Source: an uncultured bacterium (GTDB lineage: Bacteria; Cyanobacteriota; Vampirovibrionia; Gastranaerophilales; Gastranaerophilaceae). Taken from it: a DNA stretch of 17,161 nucleotides. Positions 1-7,398 of this stretch are shown piece after piece. The stretch lies in assembly GCA_948742005.1 (NCBI GenBank), contig CAPYQR010000016.1, positions 1 through 17,161 on the forward strand. Reading direction: 5' to 3'. The stretch's first letter is position 1. Each line of letters opens with the position of its first letter. The notes under the pieces are model-generated. The model was not told the DNA's origin and did not search any database. It saw only the letters and a list, made by a program, of their open reading frames with translations. The position numbers and the translations under genes were made by a program.

Positions 1-92
1 GTGGGTGTGTAAAATTAGTCTTTATTTATTTTTCTCAAACTCTTCTGCGGTGATTGGCGGCGGGATTATTGACAGGGTTGAATAAAAAGATT

Positions 93-995
93 TTATTTCT
101 TTCCGAAAATATTATCAAATTTGATAAAACTTTTTTCATGAAGTTTTTCTTCTTGTTTATAGCCTAAAATTCTGATTAAATCAGCTTTTAGTTTTCCTAA
201 GTCTTCATATTTTTTTAAAATTCCGTCAATTGCAACAGATACGTCTCCTGTTTCTTCCGAAACTACAATACAGGCACAATCAGGATAAACCTCTGAAACG
301 CCGATTGCTGCTCTGTGGCGTGTTCCGTAACGCCAGGACAGTTTCGGGTTTTCGGTTAGAGGTAATAAAACTCCTGCGGAGATTATTTTGTCATCGTTTA
401 TTACTACAGCGCCATCATGCAAGGGAGTTTTCGGGAAGAAAATCGTCAATAAGAGCTCTTGTGATATATTGGCGTTAAGTTTAACTCCTACATCGCTTTG
501 TGTTAAGGGGTTTGCATCTTTTTGCAAAACAATTAGCCCGCCTGTTTTGGATTTTGAAAGGTATTTAATTGCTTCGATTAATTCTGTTGCGATATCTGTT
601 TTTTTGCCGTTCGGCAGGTCTTGATTATTTACAAAAAGTTTTTCAAAAAGGTTTCCTTGCCCAATGTAGCCCAAAAAACGCCTTAATTCGGGCTGGAAGA
701 TAACAATAAGCCCGAAAGAAACAATCGAAACCAAGGTCTTTAAAAAAGCACCAATGATATGGAGATTAAAATGTATTAAAAGTTCACTGACACCCCACAT
801 TACAACAAGCAGTAATGACCCGCGTACAAGGTTTTCGCTTTGTGTTCCTTTTATGAATCTTGAATGGAGATAATATAAAATAAAGACAAGAACGATAATT
901 TCGAGCACGTTTACGCTTAGCGCAAATTTATCCATTTCTTTTAAAAAGCTTTGAAATTGAGAAAGCAAAATCATATTAAAATTAGAGTAATCCAT
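93..995 (-). CDS. cdaA: Diadenylate cyclase CdaA (c-di-AMP synthase)
   Basis: Membrane-bound diadenylate cyclase that joins two ATP molecules into the second messenger c-di-AMP, which controls potassium/osmolyte uptake and cell-wall homeostasis. The 300-residue protein has three hydrophobic segments (about 29-47, 55-75 and 80-100), then the DAC (DisA_N) domain at about 115-275. Both catalytic signatures are intact: DGA at 194-196 and RHR at 226-228. The length is slightly above the usual 270-280, because of a charged C-terminal tail. The ATG start has an AAGGG-type ribosome site about six bases upstream. The gene follows lysA after 30 bases on the same strand, so the two are probably cotranscribed, an order I recall from Cyanobacteria. 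Downstream, positions 1-92 show no start codon with an open frame, so neither cdaR nor uppS is visible here. Confidence 0.95.
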   Translation of the reverse strand: MDYSNFNMILLSQFQSFLKEMDKFALSVNVLEIIVLVFILYYLHSRFIKGTQSENLVRGSLLLVVMWGVSELLIHFNLHIIGAFLKTLVSIVSFGLIVIFQPELRRFLGYIGQGNLFEKLFVNNQDLPNGKKTDIATELIEAIKYLSKSKTGGLIVLQKDANPLTQSDVGVKLNANISQELLLTIFFPKTPLHDGAVVINDDKIISAGVLLPLTENPKLSWRYGTRHRAAIGVSEVYPDCACIVVSEETGDVSVAIDGILKKYEDLGKLKADLIRILGYKQEEKLHEKSFIKFDNIFGKK

Positions 996-1025
996 TCTTA
1001 TCCCTTTTTATCTTATTTTTGTTTG

Positions 1026-2354
1026 CTATTTTAGTCTTTGTAATATAACGTCATTTTGGACAAGTTGCTCAAGAGTCTGTCTTTTGACTATTATATCGCT
1101 TTCGCCATTGTTGATTAAAACCATTGCCGGTTTTAAGATGCAATTATAATTGGACGACATTGAATAACAATAAGCGCCTGTATTATAAACACATAAAATA
1201 TCGCCTGATTCGGGTGAATTTAATTCAATGTCTTTAATTAAAATATCCCCTGATTCGCAGAATTTCCCCGCAACGGTAACTTTTTCAAAATCATTGTCTT
1301 TTTTTGCATTTGCAATTTCTGCTTCATATTTTGCTTGATACATCGAAGGGCGTGGATTATCTGCCATTCCGCCATCAAGCGCTATATATTTTCTTATTCC
1401 TTTAATATCTTTTTCGCTTCCGATTGTGTATAGGCTGAAACCTGCAGAGCAAACCAAAGACCTTCCCGGTTCTATATAAAGAATTGGTTTTTCGAGGTCA
1501 TATTTTTTACAATTTTCATTGATTGATTCTGTGATTAATTTTGCAATTTCCCCAATATTCGGTGCGCAATCTGAATTTGTGTAAGTTATTCCGATTCCGC
1601 CGCCGATATTTATTTCGTTTAGTTCAACAGCAAATTTATCTTTAATTCTTTTGATTTCTTTCAATAAAACTTCCACAACATCATAATATACCTGCACTTC
1701 AAAGATTTGTGAGCCGATGTGTGCATGGAGTCCTTTTAAATCAAGATTTTTGTATTTATTTAAAATTAAATCCAGAGCACAATCAACCATTGTTAAATCA
1801 AAGCCGAATTTTGAGTCATTTTGTCCTGTTTTAATGTATTCATGCGTATGACATTCAATCCCCGGGGTGATTCTTAAGTGTATTTTTTGGATTTTGTTTT
1901 TGGATTTTGCAATTTCGTTTAATTTTTCAAGTTCATAAAAGTTATCAACGCTGAAATGGTCGATATCATTATCAATTGCAAATTTTATTTCTTCAATTGA
2001 CTTATTGTTTCCGTTAAAGGAAACTTTTTTTAAATTAATCCCTGCATTTAATAGGGTATAAATTTCGCCCATTGAAACAACATCAAACCCAAAACCCAAA
2101 TCGGCAAATATTTTTGCAATTGATGAAGTCATCAATGCCTTGGAAGCGTAGGTTATTCTGGTTTTGTCGTAAATTTTAAACGCTTCAATGTAATCAGATG
2201 CCATTTTTCTTAAAGTTACTTCATCAATTACATATAACGGTGTTGAATATTTTTTTGCCAGCTCAACTAGGTCACAATTGGAAATTTCAAGGTTTCCCAA
2301 AGCGTTTCTTTTTGTGTTGTGTGGTTTTAAGAATTGATTTGTTGTTCTATTCAT
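1026..2354 (-). CDS. lysA: Diaminopimelate decarboxylase LysA
   Basis: PLP-dependent fold-type III decarboxylase that converts meso-diaminopimelate to L-lysine, the last step of lysine synthesis; its substrate is also a peptidoglycan precursor. The 442-residue length is typical. Visible landmarks are the PLP lysine K72 in YASKAL, HIGS at 212-215, the glycine-rich phosphate loop GGGIG at 251-255, EPGRS at 285-289, the dimer-interface CESGD at 366-370, and GAY with Y395 near the C-terminus. The usual GDAGAY motif reads NTGAY here, a mild change. The ribosome site is weak. The start is supported by normal family spacing from the N-terminus to the PLP lysine. It is first in a lysA-cdaA transcription unit and divergent from the AI-2E-family gene. 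Confidence 0.96.
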   Translation of the reverse strand: MNRTTNQFLKPHNTKRNALGNLEISNCDLVELAKKYSTPLYVIDEVTLRKMASDYIEAFKIYDKTRITYASKALMTSSIAKIFADLGFGFDVVSMGEIYTLLNAGINLKKVSFNGNNKSIEEIKFAIDNDIDHFSVDNFYELEKLNEIAKSKNKIQKIHLRITPGIECHTHEYIKTGQNDSKFGFDLTMVDCALDLILNKYKNLDLKGLHAHIGSQIFEVQVYYDVVEVLLKEIKRIKDKFAVELNEINIGGGIGITYTNSDCAPNIGEIAKLITESINENCKKYDLEKPILYIEPGRSLVCSAGFSLYTIGSEKDIKGIRKYIALDGGMADNPRPSMYQAKYEAEIANAKKDNDFEKVTVAGKFCESGDILIKDIELNSPESGDILCVYNTGAYCYSMSSNYNCILKPAMVLINNGESDIIVKRQTLEQLVQNDVILQRLK

Positions 2355-2400
2355 TAAAATAAATTACTTTCTTATTGTGTATTTTTAACTTTATGAGATG

Positions 2401-2410
2401 ATTATATCAT
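2401..2410 (-). promoter_or_regulatory. Extended -10 promoter of lysA
   Basis: On the minus strand the sequence reads ATGATATAAT, a perfect TATAAT hexamer (2401-2406) with the TG dinucleotide of an extended -10 element one base upstream. No good -35 box lies at the normal distance, as is common for extended -10 promoters. Predicted transcription would start near 2394, about 40 bases before the lysA ATG. The element is embedded in a 13-base palindrome (2398-2410, ATGAT-TAT-ATCAT) that could also bind a regulator. Confidence 0.55.
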
Positions 2411-2438
2411 AAACTTTAGTGTGAAAGGAAGTTTTCAA

Positions 2439-3485
2439 GTGGATAAAATTAATGTTTTGACGTCAAAAAATATAATAGTGTTTATAATTATTTCTGCATT
2501 AATCGCACTTTCTTTGTTTGCACTTGATATTTTGTTAATTTTATTTGCTTCTTTTGTAATAACCTGTGCAATTGATCCGATGATTACAAAAATGGAAAAA
2601 AAAATGCCCAGATCGCTTGGTGTTACAATTATTCTTCTCGGGATGATTCTGGCAAGCGTTTTGGTTTTAATCCCTTTGATTTCTGTTTCGATTAATGAAG
2701 TCAGCGATTTGTTGAATACATTTCCTGCGGTTTTTGATAATATTGATAAATTTTTGGAAATTAAAATTTTTAATAAGTCAATCTCAAGCCTGGTAACGCT
2801 TGAATCTTTTAAAGATCCTTTGATGACAGGTGCAAGGAGTATTATTGAAAATTCAATTCTTGCAACAAAACAGCTTGCAAACGTCTTTACGACAATTTTT
2901 GCAATGGCGATTGTAATTTTTTATCTTGCTTCGGATAAAGAAAGATTAATTAATAAATTTGCAGAATTTTTTCCTAATGACCAAAAAGAAAAAGCAAAAA
3001 GAATTTTGGATAATATTTCAAATAAAGTCGGAAACTATATCTTTGCGCAAGCTTTAGCAATGATTTTTGTCGGACTTTTGACAATGATTGGATTGTTAAT
3101 AATTGGAAATAACCATGCTTTCTTTTTGGGTGTGATAACTTGTATTTTAGATATAGTCCCTCTAATCGGTCCTGTGATTGCTATTGTTGTCGGCGGAATT
3201 ACCGCAATTGGCAGCGGGTTTATGAATGTTGTTTTGACGATTTTAATTTTTGTACTTGCGCAATGGGCGCAAAATCAGCTTTTGAAACCTGTTTTGTTTG
3301 GCAAAATGCTAAACATGCATCCTTTGATGATTATTGTTGCTTTGCTTGTTTGCGCAAGGTTTTTAGGATTCTGGGGTTTGATTTTATCTCCTGCAATAGC
3401 AAGTGTTATTTGTGTTCTGGTTGATGAATTATATTTAAATCGAATCAATGAAAAAGAAATAACTTTGATTGCGCAAGATGAATAA
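2439..3485 (+). CDS. AI-2E family transporter / PerM-like membrane protein
   Basis: Polytopic inner-membrane protein of the AI-2E family (PF01594, YdiK/PerM/TqsA type); members have been linked to export of autoinducer-2 or other small molecules, or to Na+/H+ exchange, so the substrate is unknown. About 348 residues, normal for the family. Hydrophobic segments lie at about 12-43, 60-82 and 147-165, with a dense block from 203 to 325. The family hallmark DIVPLIGP is at 238-245. I prefer the GTG at 2439 because AAAGGAAG lies seven bases upstream; an in-frame GTG at 2421 has no ribosome site and would add six residues. The gene is divergent from lysA and is followed after 28 bases by the radical SAM gene, probably in one transcript. 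Confidence 0.88.
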   Translation: MDKINVLTSKNIIVFIIISALIALSLFALDILLILFASFVITCAIDPMITKMEKKMPRSLGVTIILLGMILASVLVLIPLISVSINEVSDLLNTFPAVFDNIDKFLEIKIFNKSISSLVTLESFKDPLMTGARSIIENSILATKQLANVFTTIFAMAIVIFYLASDKERLINKFAEFFPNDQKEKAKRILDNISNKVGNYIFAQALAMIFVGLLTMIGLLIIGNNHAFFLGVITCILDIVPLIGPVIAIVVGGITAIGSGFMNVVLTILIFVLAQWAQNQLLKPVLFGKMLNMHPLMIIVALLVCARFLGFWGLILSPAIASVICVLVDELYLNRINEKEITLIAQDE

Positions 3486-3513
3486 AACTTTTTGAATATT
3501 GATTAGCGGCAAC

Positions 3514-5055
3514 ATGGAAAAATTTTTATATAAAAGATTAGAAAATAAAAATCCTAAAATCAATGTACAATGTGCATATCCTGCAATTGAAAGTTTTGCT
3601 ATGGCGTCTTTAGGCTATCTTTCAATTTTTAAAATGCTTGATTCAGACCCTGAGTTATACGTAGAGCGGATTTATCAGGATTCTAAAATAATTGAAATTA
3701 ATAAAAAAGATGTTGATGTTTTGTCGTTTTCAGTAAGCTTTGAACTTGATATATTGACAATTATAAAAATGTTAAAAAAATTTGATTTTCCTCTAAAAGC
3801 TCTTCAAAGAACCGATGATGACCCGATAATTTTCTGCGGCGGGCCTGTTATGATGTCAAATCCTTTGCCTTATGAAGAATTTTTTGATTTTGTTTCAATC
3901 GGAGAAAAGACTTGTTTGAAACCTGCTTTTGAGATTTTAAAATTAAAACGCGAGCTGCCGCGCGCGGAGATTTTAGAACGTTTAAGCGAACTTGAGGGGA
4001 TTTGGGTTCCGTCTTTAAAAGAAAAATACAAAAACAAAAAAGTCAAAATAATCCGTGACAAAATTAAAAATGATATCGTATTTACACCAATATTATCAGA
4101 TAAAAGCTTTTTTTCCGATACTTTTATAATTGAACTTGAGCGCGGATGTCCGAAAGGGTGTAAATTTTGTCTTGCAAGTTATTTAAACTTTCCCGTGCGG
4201 TTTGTTGAATATGAAGAAATTATTAAAGCGATTGACTTTGGCATTCAACATACAAATAAACTTGCGCTTTTGGGGGCTTATGTTGCAGGGCATCCGAGAT
4301 TTGGCGATATTATATCCTACATTGCAAAAATTTGTGAAAAAACTCCTCTTGAACTTTCAATTTCTTCGCTGCGCGCAGATTTGGCTGATGAAAATTTAAT
4401 TAAAACATTGATAAAATGTAATCAAAAAACAGCAACAATAGCGCTTGAAGCAGGAAGTCAGAGATTGAGAGATTATATTAAAAAAGATTTAGACGAAAGT
4501 CAAATACTCCAAACATTAAATACGGCGCAAAATTGCGGACTTAAAGGTATGAAAATTTATACAATGATTGGACTTCCGACAGAAACAGATGAAGATATAG
4601 AAGAAATGGTTGAATTGATTAAAAAGATTAAAAAACAAATCAAGGAAAACAAAACAAAATTTGACCTAACCATTTCAACATCAACTTTTATCCCGAAAGC
4701 TCATACCCCTTTTGAGCGTGTTGAGCGGTTTGATAAAAAAACGCTTGAAAAAAGGATGAATTATTTAAAAAAGAATTTTGCAAAGCTCGGGGTGAACTTT
4801 CGTTCCTCAAGCATTGAATGGGATATTATTCAAAGTATTTTATCAAGATATGATGAATCTTTGGCTGATTTTTTAATCGAAGTTGTAGAAAAAGGCGGGA
4901 ATCTTGGAGCTTTTAAACAGCTTTGGCGTGAAAAAAATAAAAAAGAGCACCTGCTTGATTTTAACAAGTGCTCAATCTTGCCTTTCGATAACCTCAAAGC
5001 TGATATGAAATGGGGGTTTATTGATACTTCTGTTGATTTATCGCGTTTTTTATAA
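3514..5055 (+). CDS. B12-binding-type radical SAM protein of unknown substrate
   Basis: Predicted [4Fe-4S] radical SAM enzyme. Counting from the ATG at 3514 it has 513 residues. The N-terminal ~140 residues resemble a cobalamin-binding-like Rossmann domain, with a GGPVMMSNP segment followed by FFDFVSIGE, but no DxHxxG cobalamin ligand motif is visible. The radical SAM cluster motif CxxxCxxC is C212, C216, C219 (CPKGCKFC). The C-terminal PKAHTPF segment is typical of B12-binding radical SAM proteins related to the TIGR03960 and YgiQ-like groups. An in-frame TTG at 3499 is a weaker alternative start; neither has a good ribosome site. The reaction cannot be told from sequence. It probably shares a transcript with the AI-2E gene, and its last six bases overlap the opposing gene. 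Confidence 0.85.
   Translation: MEKFLYKRLENKNPKINVQCAYPAIESFAMASLGYLSIFKMLDSDPELYVERIYQDSKIIEINKKDVDVLSFSVSFELDILTIIKMLKKFDFPLKALQRTDDDPIIFCGGPVMMSNPLPYEEFFDFVSIGEKTCLKPAFEILKLKRELPRAEILERLSELEGIWVPSLKEKYKNKKVKIIRDKIKNDIVFTPILSDKSFFSDTFIIELERGCPKGCKFCLASYLNFPVRFVEYEEIIKAIDFGIQHTNKLALLGAYVAGHPRFGDIISYIAKICEKTPLELSISSLRADLADENLIKTLIKCNQKTATIALEAGSQRLRDYIKKDLDESQILQTLNTAQNCGLKGMKIYTMIGLPTETDEDIEEMVELIKKIKKQIKENKTKFDLTISTSTFIPKAHTPFERVERFDKKTLEKRMNYLKKNFAKLGVNFRSSSIEWDIIQSILSRYDESLADFLIEVVEKGGNLGAFKQLWREKNKKEHLLDFNKCSILPFDNLKADMKWGFIDTSVDLSRFL
4931..4973 (-). terminator. Minus-strand rho-independent terminator inside the radical SAM gene
   Basis: Read on the minus strand, GAGCACTTG (4973-4965) can pair with CAAG...TGCTC (down to 4945): five outer and four inner base pairs, a four-base bulge and a seven-base loop. 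It is followed at once by a T-rich tract of 14 bases with a single A (4944-4931). This is the form of an intrinsic terminator for the minus-strand gene ending at 5050. It lies wholly within the opposing coding region. On the plus strand the hairpin lacks a T tract. Confidence 0.6.
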
Positions 5056-5526
5056 CCTTGCGATATTATATGCTGCAATTGTATTTAATTGTGTTGTTAA
5101 GGATTCCGATGTGTCTATTGATTTGATATTCAAGCTTTCATAATCTATAAACAATGATTCTACGTATTTAACCAAATCAGAAACTTCTTCTTCTAATTCT
5201 TCATCAGAAACACCGTTTAAAAGTTTGTTTAGCTCAATTTTTATATCTTGAATGTCATCAGACGGGTTTTCGTTAAAGGGAATGTTTAATTGATTCATTA
5301 AATCTGCCCATGGGCGTTCGGATGGGGATGAATCTTCTTTGTCTGCTGCTTGATTTGCTCGCTCTTGCGCTTTTGCACGCTCAAGCATTGAAATATTTAA
5401 AGCTTCGTTATCGCTTGGTTTTATTCCATATTTTTCTAATTCCTTGTTGATTGGAGAAGATTTTTTTCTGTTCAAGGAATAATAATATTCATATATTGAA
5501 AGACTGCTTATGGGACTAATGCTCAT
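5050..5526 (-). CDS. Hypothetical acidic protein, 158 residues
   Basis: I do not recognise this protein. It is hydrophilic and acidic, with no signal peptide or membrane segment. The N-terminal ~35 residues are Ser/Tyr-rich, the middle (about 45-80) is Ala/Glu/Ser-rich and probably flexible, and the rest (about 90-158) is predicted helical with Glu-rich stretches such as SDEELEEEVSDLV. It looks like a lineage-specific adaptor or cytoplasmic regulatory protein, but no function is assigned. The ATG has AAGGAT about 11-12 bases upstream, rather far. It lies 93 bases downstream of the chimeric TonB-domain gene on the same strand and may share its transcript. Its stop codon abuts the opposing radical SAM stop codon, giving a six-base overlap. 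Confidence 0.7.
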   Translation of the reverse strand: MSISPISSLSIYEYYYSLNRKKSSPINKELEKYGIKPSDNEALNISMLERAKAQERANQAADKEDSSPSERPWADLMNQLNIPFNENPSDDIQDIKIELNKLLNGVSDEELEEEVSDLVKYVESLFIDYESLNIKSIDTSESLTTQLNTIAAYNIARL

Positions 5527-5547
5527 TACTAACCAATATCCTTTTTA

Positions 5548-5561
5548 TAAAACATGTTTTA
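5548..5561. other. 14-base palindrome upstream of the hypothetical gene
   Basis: TAAAACATGTTTTA is a perfect palindrome located about 20 bases before the minus-strand ATG at 5526, close to its ribosome-binding region. It could be an operator or a small mRNA hairpin. The AT-rich background makes chance possible. Confidence 0.25.
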
Positions 5562-5619
5562 ATTCACTCTTATAAATTAAATTCCACATTTTATAAAAAT
5601 TTAACCGATTTTTGAAATA

Positions 5620-7236
5620 TTAGTGTAATTCAAGGATTAAAGTTATAATAGCAGGCTTTTTGACAATTCCGTGGCTTGGCGGTTTTGTGTAGCTTAGGGT
5701 TTCTTTGGCTACTTTTAAAATCGTATTATCAACCGTTTTAGATCCTGAAGAATATGTTATTTTGATAGATTTAACGTTTCCGTTAGGCATAACTTCAAAA
5801 TCAACTTTTGCAAGTTTGTTTACGGGAATATCATCAACAAGCAAAAGGTCATTTTGCAGGTTTAATTTAATTGTTTTTCCAATCAGCTGCAGGAATTTTG
5901 TGTAAGCTTCACTGTCGACAATTTTATCGGGAGCTTCAAAAGATACTTTTGAAACAGTCGGGCTGTAAGTCGGTTTTGTTGAAATCGGGTCGCGCATATC
6001 ATCGTTTTCAATATTTGCAAGTGTCGGGATGTTTTGATTATTATCATTTAAATAATATCCCTCATCCGTATAGTTTTCGCTGTTTTGATTATATTCTTCA
6101 AACGCGGTTAAATCGTTTATTTCCTGTGCGGATTCTGTTCCTTTTAGGGAAATTATTGCAAAAGTTATTAAAATTAAAAACGAAACAGCTAAGACAATAA
6201 GCAAATGTCTGCTTTTAGATTTTATTACAGCTTTTAGAGGCGGGAATTCAATTTTTGGAATTTCATTAAAAATTGAATCTATAACAACTTTGTTTGAAAC
6301 CTTTTTTTCTTGTCCTGTCGTATCAACAACTTCGACAGGTTCAAAAGTTTTTTCTTTTTCAATTTCATCCTCATATTGAATATGTTTTGTCTGCGTTTTT
6401 TTGTGTGTTTTTTCGGGTGTTTGAAATTGAACTTTGCTTGAAGATTGTACTTGCTCTTTTTTTGAGTCTGTTTCAATCAAGCTTTCTTCAAGACTTTTTT
6501 CACAAGAATCTTCAAGAGAGCTTTCCAAATCATCGTTTGCAAGTAAATCAGGATAAAGCCCGATGTTATTTGCGAGCTTTTCAAATTCTATAGAATCAAT
6601 AAACCGGCTTCTGCAAGAATCACAATTCATCAAATGCTGGATTAATTGCCGTTTATATGCTGATGATAAATCATCATCCATAAATTTTAAAAATAATCCC
6701 AGGCAATCAATATGCTTGCTTAAAGGAGGCTTAGGAGGAAGCGGGCGTCTGATTGCTTCTGTGAAACGATTTGTATTAAAAACAAGATTGAGCGGAGGAT
6801 AGTAAAATTTAGAATCACACGTACAATCAGGGATTTTTCTAGCATCAATAAAGCCGATAGCTTTTGCTTCTTTTATCCTAGAGCCGATTTGAACAACAAA
6901 ATAAAAATTTGGTAAAATATCCATCTCAACGTGGATTTTAGGAATTTTTATATTTTTTTCTTTGTAAAGCGTTATAACATCTATTCTGTAATTGCCGAAA
7001 TAAATGTCTGTTATTTTGAATTCTTCAAATAAAAGAGGGATTTTATAAACGCTTTTTGATGTATTAACTTTAATTTTTTTGGAATTGAGATAATTAATTG
7101 CACAGTTGATTCCAATCATATCAATAAGCCCGCGTTTGCGTTTTTGGGGGGTTGAAAGTCCGCTTGCAAGAAGTTTTGCATTTTGTGCAATTTTTTCGCT
7201 AATCTCTATATTTTCCGATTCAATAGTTATACTCAA
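5620..7236 (-). CDS. Chimeric membrane protein: DUF1822-like, zinc-finger, TM, TonB C-terminal domain
   Basis: 538 residues from the TTG at 7236, chosen because AGAGGA lies about nine bases upstream; a TTG at 7293 adds 19 residues but has no ribosome site. Residues about 1-137 resemble the cyanobacterial DUF1822 family (repeating pattern, conserved VVQIG...EAKAIGFID end). Around 175-210 is a zf-HC2/anti-sigma-like zinc motif with H201, C205 and C208 (HxxxCxxC). A Ser/Glu/Lys-rich linker (about 230-330) leads to one transmembrane helix (about 334-354), a polar stretch, and a TonB_C-like domain (about 435-538) with the VDFEVMPNGNVKSI and SSGSKTVD signatures. Expected topology: N-terminus in the cytoplasm, TonB-like domain in the periplasm. 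No sigma factor, exbB or exbD is adjacent. The domain calls are by eye; the overall function is unknown. Confidence 0.72.
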   Translation of the reverse strand: MSITIESENIEISEKIAQNAKLLASGLSTPQKRKRGLIDMIGINCAINYLNSKKIKVNTSKSVYKIPLLFEEFKITDIYFGNYRIDVITLYKEKNIKIPKIHVEMDILPNFYFVVQIGSRIKEAKAIGFIDARKIPDCTCDSKFYYPPLNLVFNTNRFTEAIRRPLPPKPPLSKHIDCLGLFLKFMDDDLSSAYKRQLIQHLMNCDSCRSRFIDSIEFEKLANNIGLYPDLLANDDLESSLEDSCEKSLEESLIETDSKKEQVQSSSKVQFQTPEKTHKKTQTKHIQYEDEIEKEKTFEPVEVVDTTGQEKKVSNKVVIDSIFNEIPKIEFPPLKAVIKSKSRHLLIVLAVSFLILITFAIISLKGTESAQEINDLTAFEEYNQNSENYTDEGYYLNDNNQNIPTLANIENDDMRDPISTKPTYSPTVSKVSFEAPDKIVDSEAYTKFLQLIGKTIKLNLQNDLLLVDDIPVNKLAKVDFEVMPNGNVKSIKITYSSGSKTVDNTILKVAKETLSYTKPPSHGIVKKPAIITLILELH

Positions 7237-7357
7237 GGTTATTTTTCCTCTTTTCCATATTATTAATTTGACACATAATAAGTTTTTTTTCAAAAAAAAT
7301 ACAAAAATTTAACATTTTTTGTTTCATTTTCTTAATAAAATTTTAGATTTTTGCTTT

Positions 7358-7389
7358 TTGTTTTTTATTTTTCATTTTTATAATATAAT
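7358..7389 (+). promoter_or_regulatory. Promoter of glyS, very close to the start codon
   Basis: Two overlapping perfect -10 hexamers, TATAAT at 7379-7384 and 7384-7389, precede the glyS ATG at 7399. A possible -35 box TTGTTT lies at 7358-7363 (15 or 20 bases upstream, not ideal). Transcription would start at about 7391-7398, leaving a leader of zero to a few bases. No Shine-Dalgarno sequence is present, so glyS may be leaderless. Confidence 0.5.
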
Positions 7390-7398
7390 TTCTGTATT

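Noticed and set aside
1..92. Possible 3' end of a minus-strand gene downstream of cdaA
   Set aside because: Short open frames exist on the minus strand, but none has a start codon after its preceding stop; treated as non-coding.
6279..6593. Open frames on both strands inside the chimeric protein gene
   Set aside because: They arise from the Ser/Glu/Lys-rich linker read in other frames; no ribosome sites and no family resemblance.
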